DNA of 64,000 nucleotides from Sphingomonas hengshuiensis (GTDB lineage: Bacteria; Pseudomonadota; Alphaproteobacteria; Sphingomonadales; Sphingomonadaceae): NCBI RefSeq assembly GCF_000935025.1, contig NZ_CP010836.1, forward strand, positions 3,162,001-3,226,000, in the 5' to 3' direction. A program made the position numbers and the translations under genes. Numbering within the stretch: the stretch's first letter is position 1; the number at the start of each line of letters is the position of its first letter. The notes beneath the pieces were generated by a model, which saw only the letters and a list, made by a program, of their open reading frames with translations, was not told the origin of the DNA and made no database searches. Shown in pieces: positions 44,700-54,585 of this stretch.

Positions 44700-46831
44700 C
44701 TACGCAACTCCCGGTAGTCGATACGCCACCAACTCGGCACTGTAATTGCCGCCGCCGATCGCTACGACAATGTATTGGCGCCCTTTTAACATATAGGTCA
44801 TCGGCGAGCCACTCTGCGGCGCGGGCATATAGACCGCCCCCTTCTCTTCGCCGGTCGTCTTGTCATAGGCGCGCAGCATCGCGCCGCGGACGCCATATTC
44901 ATTGGTGTAGAAGCCCGCCTCGCCGCAGATCACCAGCGTCTTGGTCGCCAGCGGCCCGAGATTGCCCGCGCGCCCGGTGCGCGGGATCTTCAGTCCCTTC
45001 AGCGCGGGGTGGTTGCGGACATTGTCGGGGGTCTCGCCATGCGCGATCTGCCATTTCAGGTCGCCCTTCGACAGGTCGATCGCGGTGATCCGGCCATAAG
45101 GCGGCTTGAGCAGCGGAAGCCCCTGCACCGCCAGAAAGCCCGGCGGAGTGGTGCCACGCGGGGGGCCACCGGGGCCGGGACCTGGACGCCCGGAGGCACC
45201 GCCCGCCCCTGCCGCTGCGGGGGGACCGGGGGCGGCCCGGGCGGACGCCCGCTCATCTCTGCCCCCATCGCCACTTGCGGGCGAAGGGTCGTTCCGGCGA
45301 TCGCATGGACCTGGGGGAATTCGGATACCTTGGGGTCCGAGTTCGGCACGATGCCGACGACCGAAGGCTGGCTCTTCGAATAGACGAACACCGTATGCGT
45401 TTCGGGATCGTAGCAGCCGCCGGGCCAGTTGGTGCCGCCCTGGATGCCCGGGTTGGTGATCGTGCCCCACCGCCCCGGCTTGCTCACCACGGGCGGCGTA
45501 TAAAGCGGCCCGATCTTGTAGCTCTTGACCATCTCCACCGCCTGCGCACGCAGTTCGGGCGTGAAATCGATCAAATCGTCGATCGTCACGCCCTGCACGT
45601 CATAGGCGGGCGGCTTGGTCGGGAAAGGCTGGGTCGGCGCGTACCATTCGCCGGGCACGTCGCCCGCCTCGACCTTGCGCTCGACGATCGGCCAGATCGG
45701 CTTGCCCGTCTCGCGATCGAGCACATAGAGAAACGCCTGCTTGGTCGGCTGTGCCAGCGCCTTGACGGTCTTTCCCTTGACCGGGATGTCGCACAGGATC
45801 GGCGCGCACGGGATGTCGCGATCCCATAGCCCGTGATGGACGAGCTGATAATGCCAGCGCCGCTCGCCGGTCTCCAGATCGAGCGCGACCAGCGATTCGC
45901 CGAACAGCGCATTGCCGCGGCGGAACATCCCCATCTCGTCGCCGGTCGGCAGCTCGACGGGGACATAGACCAGCCCCAGTTCCGCATCGGCGGACATTTC
46001 CGCCCAGGCGCCGGCATTACCCGCCTCGTCTGCATCGCCGTTGAGCCAGGTGTCGTAGCCATACTCACCCTTGCGCGGGATGGTGTGGAAGATCCATTTG
46101 CGCTTGCCGGTGCGCACGTCGAAGCCGCGGATATAGCCCTTCACATTCTTGCGCACCAAGGGAAGGTCGCCGGCGGTATGCGCGGCGCCCACCACCACCA
46201 CGTCGCGCGCGATCATCGGCGTCGCGTGGAGCCCGACATCGGCGGTCTCGGGGTCCAGTTCCTGGTCGAAATCGAGCTTCAGATCGACGATCCCGCCCGT
46301 CCCGAAATCGGGATCGGGGATGCCCGTGGCGGCATCGAGCGACACCAGCCGATAGCCGATGGTGACGAACAGGATGCGCTCCTTCGTCCCGTCGGTCCAA
46401 TAGGAGCAGCCATGGCCCGACAACTGGCGGGGCGAATTGGCGGCGCGCTTGCCTTCGTCGAGCCGGTACATCCACAGCAATTCGCCGGTCGCAGCATCCA
46501 CGGCGATGCAATCGCGGCGCGAGCCCGCCGTCAGGAACAGCCGGCCCTTGATCAGCAGCGGGGTGGGCTCGAACTGATATTCCTTGCGCGCGCCGAGCAC
46601 GTCGGTCTTGAAGCTCCACGCGACTTCCAGATCACCGAAATTCTCGGCAGTGATCTGGTCGAGCGGCGAATAGCGCGTGTTCGCGGCATCGGCGGCATAA
46701 TAGCGCCATTCGGTGTCCGGCCCGCCGGGCGCCACCGGCGCGGCCAGCGCGCGCGATTTCGGCCCCAGCGCAAGCGCGGTCATCGTCGCGGCGGTGCCGC
46801 CTAGGAGTCTGCGTCGCGTAACTTCCCACAT
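44700..46831 (-). pseudogene. PQQ-dependent quinoprotein dehydrogenase 2, frameshifted
   Basis: A Tat-type signal (TRRRLLGGTAATMTALAL) starts the protein, followed by propeller motifs GELLWMYRLDEG, GKRKWIFHTIPRKGEYGYD, ERRWHYQLVHHGLWDRDIP and GTNWPGGCYDPETHTVFVYSK. The first frame loses homology after a Gly/Pro-rich stretch (AEMSGRPPGPP) and stops at 45056. The expected C-terminus (GDLKWQIAHGETPDNVRNHP..., ending ELVAYRLPGVA) continues in another frame to 44700. The shift lies between about 45145 and 45255, where three G-runs occur (45160-45165, 45219-45224, 45228-45232). All other parts look intact, so this is a recent mutation, a sequencing error or a phase-variable tract. Confidence 0.8.
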
Positions 46832-46891
46832 GGCGCTCTCTGGCTCCCTCTCCCGGTGCGCGTCGTGGCGCGCGGATCCTGTCGCTGGTTT

Positions 46892-48376
46892 TTACCAGCT
46901 GACGGCGATGTACTTTGCCTCGCAATATTCGATCAGGCCATGGTGCGATCCCTCGCGCCCCAGCCCGCTCTGCTTGACGCCGCCGAACGGCGCGGCGGCA
47001 TCCGACACCAGCCCGCGATTGACCGCGACCATGCCGCATTCGATCCGCTCGGCAAGCTGGAGCGCCTTCTTCAGGTCGCCCGAATAGACATAGGCGGCAA
47101 GCCCATATTCGGTGGCGTTGGCCAGCGCGACGGCTTCGTCGACATCGTCGAACGGCACGATCGCCGCGACCGGGCCGAACACTTCGGTCGAGAGGATTTC
47201 CGATCCCGGCTGGACATTGGCGATCACCGACGGCGGATAGAAGAACCCGTCGCCCGCAATCGCCGCGCCGCCCAGCCGCACCTCGGCGCCGCGCGACACC
47301 GCGTCGGCCACCAGCCGCTCGATCTTGTCGATCGAGGCGCGGTTGATCATCGCGCCGCATTGGGTGGTCGCATCGATGCCGGGGCCGACCTTCATGGCGC
47401 CCATCCGCTCGACCAGCTTCGCGACGAAGCGATCCTGGATGCCGCGCTGGACATAGAAGCGGTTGGCAGCCGTGCACGCCTCGCCCGCGTTGCGCATCTT
47501 GGCGACCATCGCGCCTTCGATCGCCTCGTCGAGATCGGCGTCGTCGAGCACCAGGAACGGCGCATTGCCGCCCAGCTCCATCGACGCGCTGATCACCGAG
47601 TCCGCCGCCTCGCGCAGCAGGATGCGGCCGACTTCGGTCGATCCGGTGAAGCTGAGCTTGCGCACGCGCGGATCGTGGAGGATCGCGCTGCACACCGGGC
47701 CGGGATCGCTGGTATTGATGACATTGACCACCCCCGCGGGCACCCCGGCGTCGCGCAGGATCTGCGCGACCGCCAGCGCAGTGAGCGGGGTTTCCTCGGC
47801 GGGCTTGAGGATGACGGTGCAACCGGCGGCCAGCGCGGGCGCGATCTTGCGGGTCGCCATTGCGGCGGGGAAATTCCATGGCGTGATCAGCAGCGCGATG
47901 CCGATCGGCTGATAGCTCACCAGGATGCGGTTCGCGCCCGAGGGCGACAGCGACAGCTCGCCGTTGATCCGCACGGCTTCCTCGGCATACCAGCGAAAGA
48001 ATTCGGCGGCATAGGCGACTTCGCCGCGCGCATCGCCCAGCGCCTTGCCATTCTCCAGCGAGATCAGCCGCGCCAGCCATTCCTGCCGCTCCATCATCGC
48101 ATGGTAGCAGGCGAGCAGGACTTCGGCCCGGCGGCGCGGCGGCGTGGCCGCCCAGGCGCTGGCGGCGGCGGCGGCGGCATCGACGGCGGCGATCCCCTCG
48201 GCAGCGTCGCAGTCGGCGACCGAGGTCAGCGTCTCGCCGGTCGAGGGGTTGAGGATGTCGATCCGGGCGCCGCTGCTGGCGCCAACCCAGTTCTCGCCGA
48301 TCAGCAGGTCGGTGGGGATGGCGAAGCTGGCCTTTTGCCCTTCCGAGGCGGGCGGCGTGTAGGTGTTGCTGGTCAT
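46892..48376 (-). CDS. NAD(P)-dependent aldehyde dehydrogenase (succinate-semialdehyde type)
   Basis: A 494-residue aldehyde dehydrogenase with ITPWNFPAAMATRKIAPALA, cofactor loop KLSFTGSTEVGR, catalytic Glu in MELGGNAPF and nucleophile Cys in NAGEACTAANRF. The C-terminus AAPFGGVKQSGLGREGSHHG is like GabD-type enzymes. It would oxidise the aldehyde made by the alcohol dehydrogenases of the island. ATG 48376 is used; a GTG three codons earlier (48385) is possible. It follows the Fe-ADH gene with a short gap. Confidence 0.88.
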   Translation of the reverse strand: MTSNTYTPPASEGQKASFAIPTDLLIGENWVGASSGARIDILNPSTGETLTSVADCDAAEGIAAVDAAAAAASAWAATPPRRRAEVLLACYHAMMERQEWLARLISLENGKALGDARGEVAYAAEFFRWYAEEAVRINGELSLSPSGANRILVSYQPIGIALLITPWNFPAAMATRKIAPALAAGCTVILKPAEETPLTALAVAQILRDAGVPAGVVNVINTSDPGPVCSAILHDPRVRKLSFTGSTEVGRILLREAADSVISASMELGGNAPFLVLDDADLDEAIEGAMVAKMRNAGEACTAANRFYVQRGIQDRFVAKLVERMGAMKVGPGIDATTQCGAMINRASIDKIERLVADAVSRGAEVRLGGAAIAGDGFFYPPSVIANVQPGSEILSTEVFGPVAAIVPFDDVDEAVALANATEYGLAAYVYSGDLKKALQLAERIECGMVAVNRGLVSDAAAPFGGVKQSGLGREGSHHGLIEYCEAKYIAVSW

Positions 48377-48390
48377 CGAAAGCACCGGTT

Positions 48391-49626
48391 TCAGAGGGTG
48401 GCGAGGTGGCGGCGGTCGCCGGTGAAGGCGGCGCGGGTGATCGCCTGCATCGCGGTCAGGTCGAGCGGGCGCGGGTTGTTCTTGACCAGCCGCGCGGCGT
48501 TGAGCGAGTTCTCCGCGACGAAATCCTGCTGGTCCTCGGTGAGGCCGAGCGCGGCGAGCGTCGCCGGGATTTCGACCTTCGCCAGCAGATCGGCGACCGC
48601 ATCGATGAACGCCTGGCTCTTCTCGTCCGCGCCGCCGCTGCCGACGCCGATCAGGTCGGCCAGTTCGGCGAAGACGGGGGCGCAGGCGGGCCGGTTATAC
48701 TGCATCACATAGGGCAGCAGCGTCGCGACGCCCGCCCCGTGCGCGGTGTGGGTCAGGTTGCCGACCGGATATTGCAACGCGTGCGCCGCCGCCGTGCCCG
48801 CAGTGCCGAACGCGCACCCCGCCGCCAGCGCGGCGAGCATCACGCCGTCGCGCGCCTCGAGGTCGCTGCCGTCGCGGAAGGCGCGTTCGAGGTAGCGGAA
48901 CAGATTGGCGATTGCGAGCCGGGCGAAATGGTCTGACAGCGCGTTCTTGCCGACGAACACATGCTGCTCGGTCAGCATCGGGTCGATCGGGCGGGCCAGC
49001 GTCGTGAACGCCTCGACCGCGTGGGTCAGCGCGTCCGATCCGGACACCGCGGTCAGCACCGGCGGGCACGTCACGGTCAGTTCGGGGTCGCAGATCGCGA
49101 TCTGGGGGATCAGATGCGGGCTGGCGATGCCGATCTTCAGCCCGCGCTCGGTATCGGAGACGACCGCGACCGGCGTGACTTCGGAGCCGGTGCCCGCCGT
49201 GGTCGGGACCGCGACCAGCGGCATCACCGGGCCGGGGACCGCGAACTCGCCATAATAGTCGCTCGGGACGCCGCCATGCGTCAGCAGCACCGCGACGACC
49301 TTTGCCAGGTCAATCGAGCTGCCGCCGCCGATCCCGACGACGACATCGACCGGAAAGTGGCGAACATCGCCCACACAGGCAGCAATGGACTCGAGCGGCA
49401 AATCGGGGATAACCCCTTGAAATACAAAGGTTTCAACGCCGTTCGCGGCGAGATCGGCGAGCATCGCCTCGAACTCGGGCTGCGCGGCCTGGCGGGGGTC
49501 GGTGCAGAGCAGCGCGTGCCGCCCGAGCCGCGCCACCGCCGAGCCGAGCGCCGCGCGCTGGCCGCGCCCGAACAGGATGTTGCGCGGCAGCCGCAATGCG
49601 CCGAACATGGGAGGGATATCAGTCAC
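48391..49626 (-). CDS. iron-containing alcohol dehydrogenase
   Basis: A 411-residue group III alcohol dehydrogenase: GIGGGSSIDLAKVVAVL for NAD, PTTAGTGSEVTPVAV, and metal ligands in SGSDALTHAVEAF and NLTHTAHGAGVATLLPYVMQ. It interconverts an alcohol or hydroxy acid with its aldehyde or ketone in the cytoplasm. The GTG start (49626) overlaps the upstream cytochrome stop (GTGA); ATG 49608 is six codons further on. It belongs to the run from 52740 to 44247. Confidence 0.86.
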   Translation of the reverse strand: MTDIPPMFGALRLPRNILFGRGQRAALGSAVARLGRHALLCTDPRQAAQPEFEAMLADLAANGVETFVFQGVIPDLPLESIAACVGDVRHFPVDVVVGIGGGSSIDLAKVVAVLLTHGGVPSDYYGEFAVPGPVMPLVAVPTTAGTGSEVTPVAVVSDTERGLKIGIASPHLIPQIAICDPELTVTCPPVLTAVSGSDALTHAVEAFTTLARPIDPMLTEQHVFVGKNALSDHFARLAIANLFRYLERAFRDGSDLEARDGVMLAALAAGCAFGTAGTAAAHALQYPVGNLTHTAHGAGVATLLPYVMQYNRPACAPVFAELADLIGVGSGGADEKSQAFIDAVADLLAKVEIPATLAALGLTEDQQDFVAENSLNAARLVKNNPRPLDLTAMQAITRAAFTGDRRHLATL

Positions 49627-50021
49627 TTGGTTTTGCTGCCTGTGGTTTTGAGATAGGCGGTCAAGTCCGCCCGGTCCTGCGGTGCGGCGATCGGTGCCGC
49701 GATCATCCTGGTCCCCGGCACGAGCTGGCGCGGGCCGGCGAGGAAGCGGCCGAGCGTCGCTTCGTCCCATTTGAGCTTCGACGCCTGCATCGCGGGCGAA
49801 TAGGCATAGCCGGGCACGCTGGCCGAGCGCCGCCCGACGACGCCGGCCAGGCTGGGGCCGATGCCGTTCTTGCCCGGCACGACCGCGTGGCACGCGGCGC
49901 AGCGCGCGAACAGCGCCTTGCCCTTCGCCGCATTGCCCGCCGGGGCAGGCTCGGGCGCCGCCGCAAGTGCCGCCGCGCCGAGCGCGACCGCGCCGGCACC
50001 GGCGATCCATTTGATACGCAT
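49623..50021 (-). CDS. small c-type cytochrome
   Basis: A 132-residue exported monohaem cytochrome c. The signal peptide ALGAAALAAAPEPA is followed by KGKALFARCAACHAVVPGKNGIGPSLAGVVGR and a C-terminal Met in VPGTRMIAAPI as axial ligand. This is the mitochondrial-like class I fold. GGGAGAAGG precedes the ATG. It probably accepts electrons from the quinoproteins of the island. Confidence 0.85.
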   Translation of the reverse strand: MRIKWIAGAGAVALGAAALAAAPEPAPAGNAAKGKALFARCAACHAVVPGKNGIGPSLAGVVGRRSASVPGYAYSPAMQASKLKWDEATLGRFLAGPRQLVPGTRMIAAPIAAPQDRADLTAYLKTTGSKTK

Positions 50022-50035
50022 TACCTTCTCCCTAC

Positions 50036-51346
50036 TCACGCCGCACCCTCCGGCTCGACATGGAGCCGCTGCGAAGCATCGATCACCAGGAACAGCAGCG
50101 CCGCGATCACGCACAGCACCGCAAGCACCGAAAAGGCCGCGAACCACCCGCTCGACGCGACGATATACCCCGTCACCGCCGCCGCGATTGCCGCGCCGAT
50201 ATTGCCGAGCGTATTCATCACCGCCGAGACCGATCCGGCATAATCGCCGCCGATATCCAGCGTCACCGCCCAGGACACGCCCACCGTCAGCTCCAGCCCG
50301 AACAGCGCGAGGCAGAAGCACGCCACGCTCGACACAGGATCGGCCATGGAGGCGGCCAACGGGATCATCACCGCCGCCACCAGGAAGCCGGCGACCGCCA
50401 CTGCGCGGCGCGCCATCTTCAGCCCGGTGCCGCGCCGGACCAACCGATCGGAGAACCAGCCGCCGGCCAGATCGCCCAGCACGCCCGCCATCAGCGGCAT
50501 GCTGGCCATCATCCCCATCATCGCGATGTCGAAGCCGCGCGCGTCGTGGAGATAGGTCGGAAACCAGGTCAGGAAGATGTTGATGCAATAGGCGTAACAG
50601 AAATACATCGCCGACAGCAGCCAGAGCTGGGGCCGCGAGAGCAGGATGCGCCACGGCACCTTGACCCGCGCCTTGCCCGCGCCCAGCGCGCCTTCGATCA
50701 GCGCGCGCTCGGCTTCGTTCACCGACGGATGTTCGCGCGGACGATCGCGATAATAAGTGAACCACAGCCCCGCCCAGGCGATGCCGAGCAGCGCGAACAG
50801 CACGAACGGCATCCGCCAGCCAAAGGCGACGATCAGCCCCGCGACGAACCACGGCGTCACCGCGCCGCCCAGCCGCGCCCCGGCATGGGTGACGCCCTGC
50901 GCCCAGCCCCGCTCCGACGGCAGCATCCAGCGCGACAGCGAGCGCGTCGCGATCGGAAACGCCCCCGCCTCGCCCATGCCGAACAGGAAGCGGCAGACCA
51001 TCATCGAAGAGGCGGACCAGGTAAGCGCCGTCACCGCCGTGAAGGTCGACCACCACAACACGACCCCGGTCAGCGCCCGGCGCGGGCCGAACCGGTCGCC
51101 CAGCCAGCCGCCGGGAATCTGGAAAAAGGCATAGGCGAACTGGAACGAAGCGAAGATCCAGCCCATCGTCTCCGGCGACAGGTCGAACTCCTTGCGGATC
51201 GACGGCGCCGCCGTGGAGATCACCACCCGGTCCATATACGTGATCAGATAGGCAAGGACGGTGAGCCACAGCACCACATGCCGCACGCGCGTCGGGCGCG
51301 TGCCCGCAGCGGCGGCGGCGGGCGCATCGACAGCGGCTGGGTTCAC
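50036..51346 (-). CDS. MFS transporter, island copy 2
   Basis: A 436-residue MFS permease with twelve hydrophobic segments and the same ACS-type signatures as copy 1: YMDRVVISTAAPSIRKEF, GWLGDRFGPRRAL and GMGEAGAFPIATRSLSRW. The GTG start overlaps the amidohydrolase stop (GTGA). It probably moves an organic acid of the pathway. Two related permeases in one regulon suggest two substrates or an import/export pair. Confidence 0.83.
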   Translation of the reverse strand: MNPAAVDAPAAAAAGTRPTRVRHVVLWLTVLAYLITYMDRVVISTAAPSIRKEFDLSPETMGWIFASFQFAYAFFQIPGGWLGDRFGPRRALTGVVLWWSTFTAVTALTWSASSMMVCRFLFGMGEAGAFPIATRSLSRWMLPSERGWAQGVTHAGARLGGAVTPWFVAGLIVAFGWRMPFVLFALLGIAWAGLWFTYYRDRPREHPSVNEAERALIEGALGAGKARVKVPWRILLSRPQLWLLSAMYFCYAYCINIFLTWFPTYLHDARGFDIAMMGMMASMPLMAGVLGDLAGGWFSDRLVRRGTGLKMARRAVAVAGFLVAAVMIPLAASMADPVSSVACFCLALFGLELTVGVSWAVTLDIGGDYAGSVSAVMNTLGNIGAAIAAAVTGYIVASSGWFAAFSVLAVLCVIAALLFLVIDASQRLHVEPEGAA

Positions 51347-52740
51347 TTCGCGGCCCCGCAGACCGAGGCCTCACGCCCGACACAGGTCTGCCAGATCGTC
51401 GGGATCTTCTTGCCCGCGACATAGACGCTGGCGATCGCGCGGGTGTTACGGATGTCCGCCACCGGATTGCGATCGAGCACGAGCAGGTCGCCCCATTTGC
51501 CCGGCGCGACGCTGCCGATGTCGGTGAGCCCGAGGAATTTGGCGTTGGTGCTCGTCGCCGCGGTCAGCACCTGGAGCGGCGTGAGTCCCGACTGGACCAT
51601 CAGCTCCATTTCCCAATGCGCGAAATAGCCGGGGAAGCGCGCCGAGGGGCCGCTGTCGGTGCCCATGCCATAGCGCACCCCGGCCTTTGCCTCGACGCCC
51701 AGGCTCGCCATCGCGTTGCGCAGCACCTCGGGATATTTGGGGAAATTGGGGTTCGCCGCCAGCCGTGCCTGGCGCGCCGGGTCCTTCAGTGCGGCGATCG
51801 TGGTGGGTGCGACCGCGCGCGAGAAGAAGGGATCGTCGACGAACGGTAGCAGCGTGTAGGTGAACGACGCCTCGCGGCTGAGCGTCGAGGCGATCTGCCA
51901 CACATTGCGGGCCATCATCTTGCGCGCCAGCGCGCCATCGGCGGTGCGATCGCGGACCTGGTGCATGAAGCCGTCGATACCCTCGGTCGCGAGCGCATCG
52001 GCATTGTCGTAATAGAAGATGTGCGCGACGGCCTTCTTCCGCGCGGCGTGCGCGGCAGCGACGACGGCGCTGCTGATCGTGTACGGCATCCGCTCGCCGA
52101 TCATGCCGAATTCGTCGTCCATCCACAGCTTGATGAAATCGGCGCCCTTGGCGGCTTCGCGCGCGACCATCGCCTTGGTCTCTGCGGGAGTCGCGACCGA
52201 CTGGTCGAGCCCGGCGACGCCGCCATAGCTGCCCTTGAACACCACCCCGCGCCCCGAGGTGAAGGCGCGTGCGCGGTCGATGCGGCCGATCCGGCGCTGG
52301 TCGGCGATCACATCATGGATCGCATCGCCATCGGTGCCCAGCGTGTAGACCGAGGTGACGCCATAGGCCGCGTAGATGCCGAGCTGGCGCTCGACATTGG
52401 CGCGATCGTAATATTTTGTGAAATTCTGGTCGATGCCGTCGACGAGGCCAAGATGGACATGGCTGTCGATGATGCCGGGCATCAGGAATTTACCGCGCAG
52501 ATCGGTGACCGGCGCGCCGCGCGGCGCCTTGAGCTTCGCCGATGGCCCGACCCAGGCGATGCGCCCGTCGCGCAGCACCAGCGCCTGATCTGCCGCGGGC
52601 GCCCGGCCCGTTCCGTCGATCAGCGTGAAATGATCGAGCACCTCTGTCTGTGCGCGCGCGGCGCCGCCGACGATGCCCATCGCGACCGCGGCAAGGCCGA
52701 ACGCGATCCGCGCGGACCGCTGCATCCCAACTGCCAGCAT
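51343..52740 (-). CDS. exported amidohydrolase-family protein
   Basis: A 465-residue metal-dependent hydrolase with a signal peptide ending at AARAQ. Metal ligands include DSHVHLG (HxH after strand 1), a Lys in FIKLWMDDE and later His and Asp in KAVAHIFYYDN and YGMGTDSGPSARF. Typical C-terminal pieces are LTPLQVLTAATSTNAKFLGL and GSVAPGKWGDLLVLDRNP. The class cleaves C-N, C-O or ring bonds, so the substrate is open. It is the first gene of the minus-strand run with the palindrome site at 52763 upstream. Confidence 0.82.
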   Translation of the reverse strand: MLAVGMQRSARIAFGLAAVAMGIVGGAARAQTEVLDHFTLIDGTGRAPAADQALVLRDGRIAWVGPSAKLKAPRGAPVTDLRGKFLMPGIIDSHVHLGLVDGIDQNFTKYYDRANVERQLGIYAAYGVTSVYTLGTDGDAIHDVIADQRRIGRIDRARAFTSGRGVVFKGSYGGVAGLDQSVATPAETKAMVAREAAKGADFIKLWMDDEFGMIGERMPYTISSAVVAAAHAARKKAVAHIFYYDNADALATEGIDGFMHQVRDRTADGALARKMMARNVWQIASTLSREASFTYTLLPFVDDPFFSRAVAPTTIAALKDPARQARLAANPNFPKYPEVLRNAMASLGVEAKAGVRYGMGTDSGPSARFPGYFAHWEMELMVQSGLTPLQVLTAATSTNAKFLGLTDIGSVAPGKWGDLLVLDRNPVADIRNTRAIASVYVAGKKIPTIWQTCVGREASVCGAAK

Positions 52741-52762
52741 ACGCGGCCTCTCCCGTTTTCAT

Positions 52763-52774
52763 ATCCTATAGGAT
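52763..52774 (-). promoter_or_regulatory. candidate GntR operator before the seven-gene operon
   Basis: ATCCTATAGGAT is a perfect 12-base palindrome fitting ATCnTATAnGAT, 23 bases before the amidohydrolase ATG. The rest of 52741-52899 contains no gene. Confidence 0.6.
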
Positions 52775-52899
52775 TTGGATAGGTCCCGCCGGGGAGGGTG
52801 TCAAGCGGGGGAGATGGGCTGGACTGCGCTATCGCGTTGGGCAACTCGCGCTTTTTCCCCGCGTGGGGACACGTCGTCCGCGCCTCCCCGCGCGACAGC

Positions 52900-53316
52900 C
52901 TATCGCGATTGGGAAGGCGGCCTCATAAACCTGACACCCTCGCTCGACACGGTAAAGCTGACGAACTCTTCGGCCGCGCGCCTCTTGCTTTCAAGCGCAC
53001 TGAAATAAATCAGAACATTCGCTTCAAAATTACTTCCCGGCGCTCCGCAATTCATGAACGTAATGGCCTGTATATAGCGCCCTCCTGCCAAGCGTTGTAA
53101 CGCGTATTTCGCACCCGGCACTTCACGACCATCGATTTCGAATTTTCTTACGACACCCTTCTGGGTGGACTTAATACCGTTGCTGAACTCGACTTCTAAC
53201 ACGTGAACGCCGCATGACGCCGAAACTGAAGTGACCACTTTCTCTACCGGCACAGGGTGCCGAAGAAAAATTTCGTCGGAAACTGCTTGCTGAAGATTCA
53301 ATGCCAGGATCAGCAT
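52900..53316 (-). CDS. hypothetical exported protein
   Basis: A 138-residue protein with a hydrophobic N-terminus (MLILALNLQQAVSDEI), beta-rich sequence and two cysteines (SASCGVHVLEVEF, TFMNCGAPGSN). Composition is less GC-rich than its neighbours, suggesting recent arrival. GAGG lies seven bases before the ATG. No family is recognised and no link to the island is evident. Confidence 0.5.
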   Translation of the reverse strand: MLILALNLQQAVSDEIFLRHPVPVEKVVTSVSASCGVHVLEVEFSNGIKSTQKGVVRKFEIDGREVPGAKYALQRLAGGRYIQAITFMNCGAPGSNFEANVLIYFSALESKRRAAEEFVSFTVSSEGVRFMRPPSQSR

Positions 53317-53412
53317 TTTTAAACCTCATGTCGCGCCGTTTATCAGCAAATTATTGTTCTGTCGGATTTTCTACGCCAGCCTATCGTATTCGATATCACT
53401 TCACCCGATACT

Positions 53413-53503
53413 CCTCTCCCAGCGGGAGAGGGAGCTGAGCGCACCGATTTCCCTCTCCCAGCGGGAGAGGGAGGGAGCGGCGAAGCCGCGGAAGGGTGAG
53501 GGC
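53413..53503. repeat. intergenic palindromic repeat (CTCTCCCaGCGGGAGAG family), two units
   Basis: Two tandem hairpin units CTCTCCCAGCGGGAGAGGGA (from 53414 and from 53453) are followed by GGAGCGGCGAAGCCGCGGAAGG, matching the unit at 29.83 kb. The rest of 53317-53550 shows no gene. Confidence 0.7.
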
Positions 53504-53550
53504 GACGAAACCGCGACGATCCCCCCTCCCCGCGCCCGATACCCAGACCC

Positions 53551-54294
53551 TCAACCCTCGGGCGCAGCGCGCTCTTCCCCGGCGGCGAGCGCCCGGTCCA
53601 TGCGTTCGTGCGAGCGCTCCAGATGCGTGCGCACCGCCGCCTCGGCAGCGTGCGGATCGCGCGCGACCAGTGCGTCGATGATCAGCTGATGCTCCGCCGC
53701 CGCTTCGATCGGGGCATTGGTGTGGAACAACGTGCGGAAGATGTGGAGGTGGGCGTGGAGCCGCTCGACCGTCTCGGCGATCAGGCGATTGCCGCTGCCG
53801 GTCGCGATCAGCCGGTGGAGCCGGTCGTCGGCCTCGGCGAAGCGCGAATAGGCGCGGGCGTCGCCCTCCGCCACGCCGGACATATCGGCGCCGATTTCGG
53901 TCAGGATCGCAATCGCCTCATCGGTCGTCGCCTCCGCAGCGCGCGCGGCGGCATAGGGCTCGATCAGCAGCCGCAGCGTATACAGGTCGCGGACCTCGCC
54001 GCGCGTCATCTGCGGGCTGGCGCGATAGCCGATGTTCGGCGTCTTGTAGACGAGCTTCTCGGCCTCGAGCTGGCTCAGCGCCTCGCGGATCGGCGTCTGC
54101 GAAATGTCGAGCCGCCGCGCCACGGCGTCGATCGCGATCCGCTCGCCCGGCGCGATCTGGAGCGTCATCAACATCGTCAGCAGATGATCGTACGCAAGTT
54201 CGACCATCGTCGGGCCTGCCGGCGCCCGCGTGCCCCGCGGCCGGAGCGACGCGAGCCCCGAGGGCTTGGGATCATACGAATTACTATACCGCAT
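53551..54294 (-). CDS. GntR-family (FCD/FadR-type) transcriptional regulator
   Basis: A 247-residue regulator. The N-terminal winged helix contains LAYDHLLTMLMTLQIAPGERI, IDAVARRLDISQTPIREALSQLEAEKLV and YRASPQMTRGEV. The C-terminal all-helical FCD ligand-binding domain contains LYTLRLLIEPYAAARAAE, ADDRLHRLIATGSGNRLI and EHQLIIDALVARDPHAAEAAVRTHLERS, with Asp/His metal-binding positions. It is the only regulator inside the 32-60 kb island, and a palindrome lies upstream of its own gene. It is the natural candidate to bind the ATCnTATAnGAT sites as a repressor relieved by a pathway acid. Confidence 0.88.
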   Translation of the reverse strand: MRYSNSYDPKPSGLASLRPRGTRAPAGPTMVELAYDHLLTMLMTLQIAPGERIAIDAVARRLDISQTPIREALSQLEAEKLVYKTPNIGYRASPQMTRGEVRDLYTLRLLIEPYAAARAAEATTDEAIAILTEIGADMSGVAEGDARAYSRFAEADDRLHRLIATGSGNRLIAETVERLHAHLHIFRTLFHTNAPIEAAAEHQLIIDALVARDPHAAEAAVRTHLERSHERMDRALAAGEERAAPEG

Positions 54295-54330
54295 CGCTAC
54301 TGGAACACCGCCAAGATCATGACGGATAGG

Positions 54331-54349
54331 TACTATAGGATATTATCCT
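54331..54349 (-). promoter_or_regulatory. candidate autoregulatory operator of the GntR gene
   Basis: CTATAGGAT-ATT-ATCCT contains AGGAT/ATCCT arms and the TATAGGAT half-site of the island palindrome. It is about 37-55 bases upstream of the GntR start. Confidence 0.45.
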
Positions 54350-54421
54350 GAGGCGGAAGAGGCTGGCCCTACGCGTTGTTACGGGGGCTATCGCCTATGG
54401 CGTCGGGCAAAACATACATGC

Positions 54422-54518
54422 CGTCATCCCAGCGCAGGCTGGGATCCATTCAGCCCCTCCGCTCGACCCAAAAGCCCATACCGAGCACCGAATGGATCCT
54501 GACATTCGTCAGGATGAC
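54422..54518. repeat. REP-like inverted pair (GTCATCC family)
   Basis: Unit one (54422-54451: CGTCATCCCAGCGCAGG...) and unit two (54490-54518: GAATGGATCCTGACATTC...) are inverted hairpins separated by 38 bases. They resemble the pair at 62.0 kb and are related in layout to the IS110-targeted units. The rest of 54350-54585 contains no gene. Confidence 0.7.
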
Positions 54519-54585
54519 TCCGTTTTTGTCCTATGCGATTTCCCGGGTGTTATTACGGGGGAGGCGCACCCTCCCCCGTTCCGCC

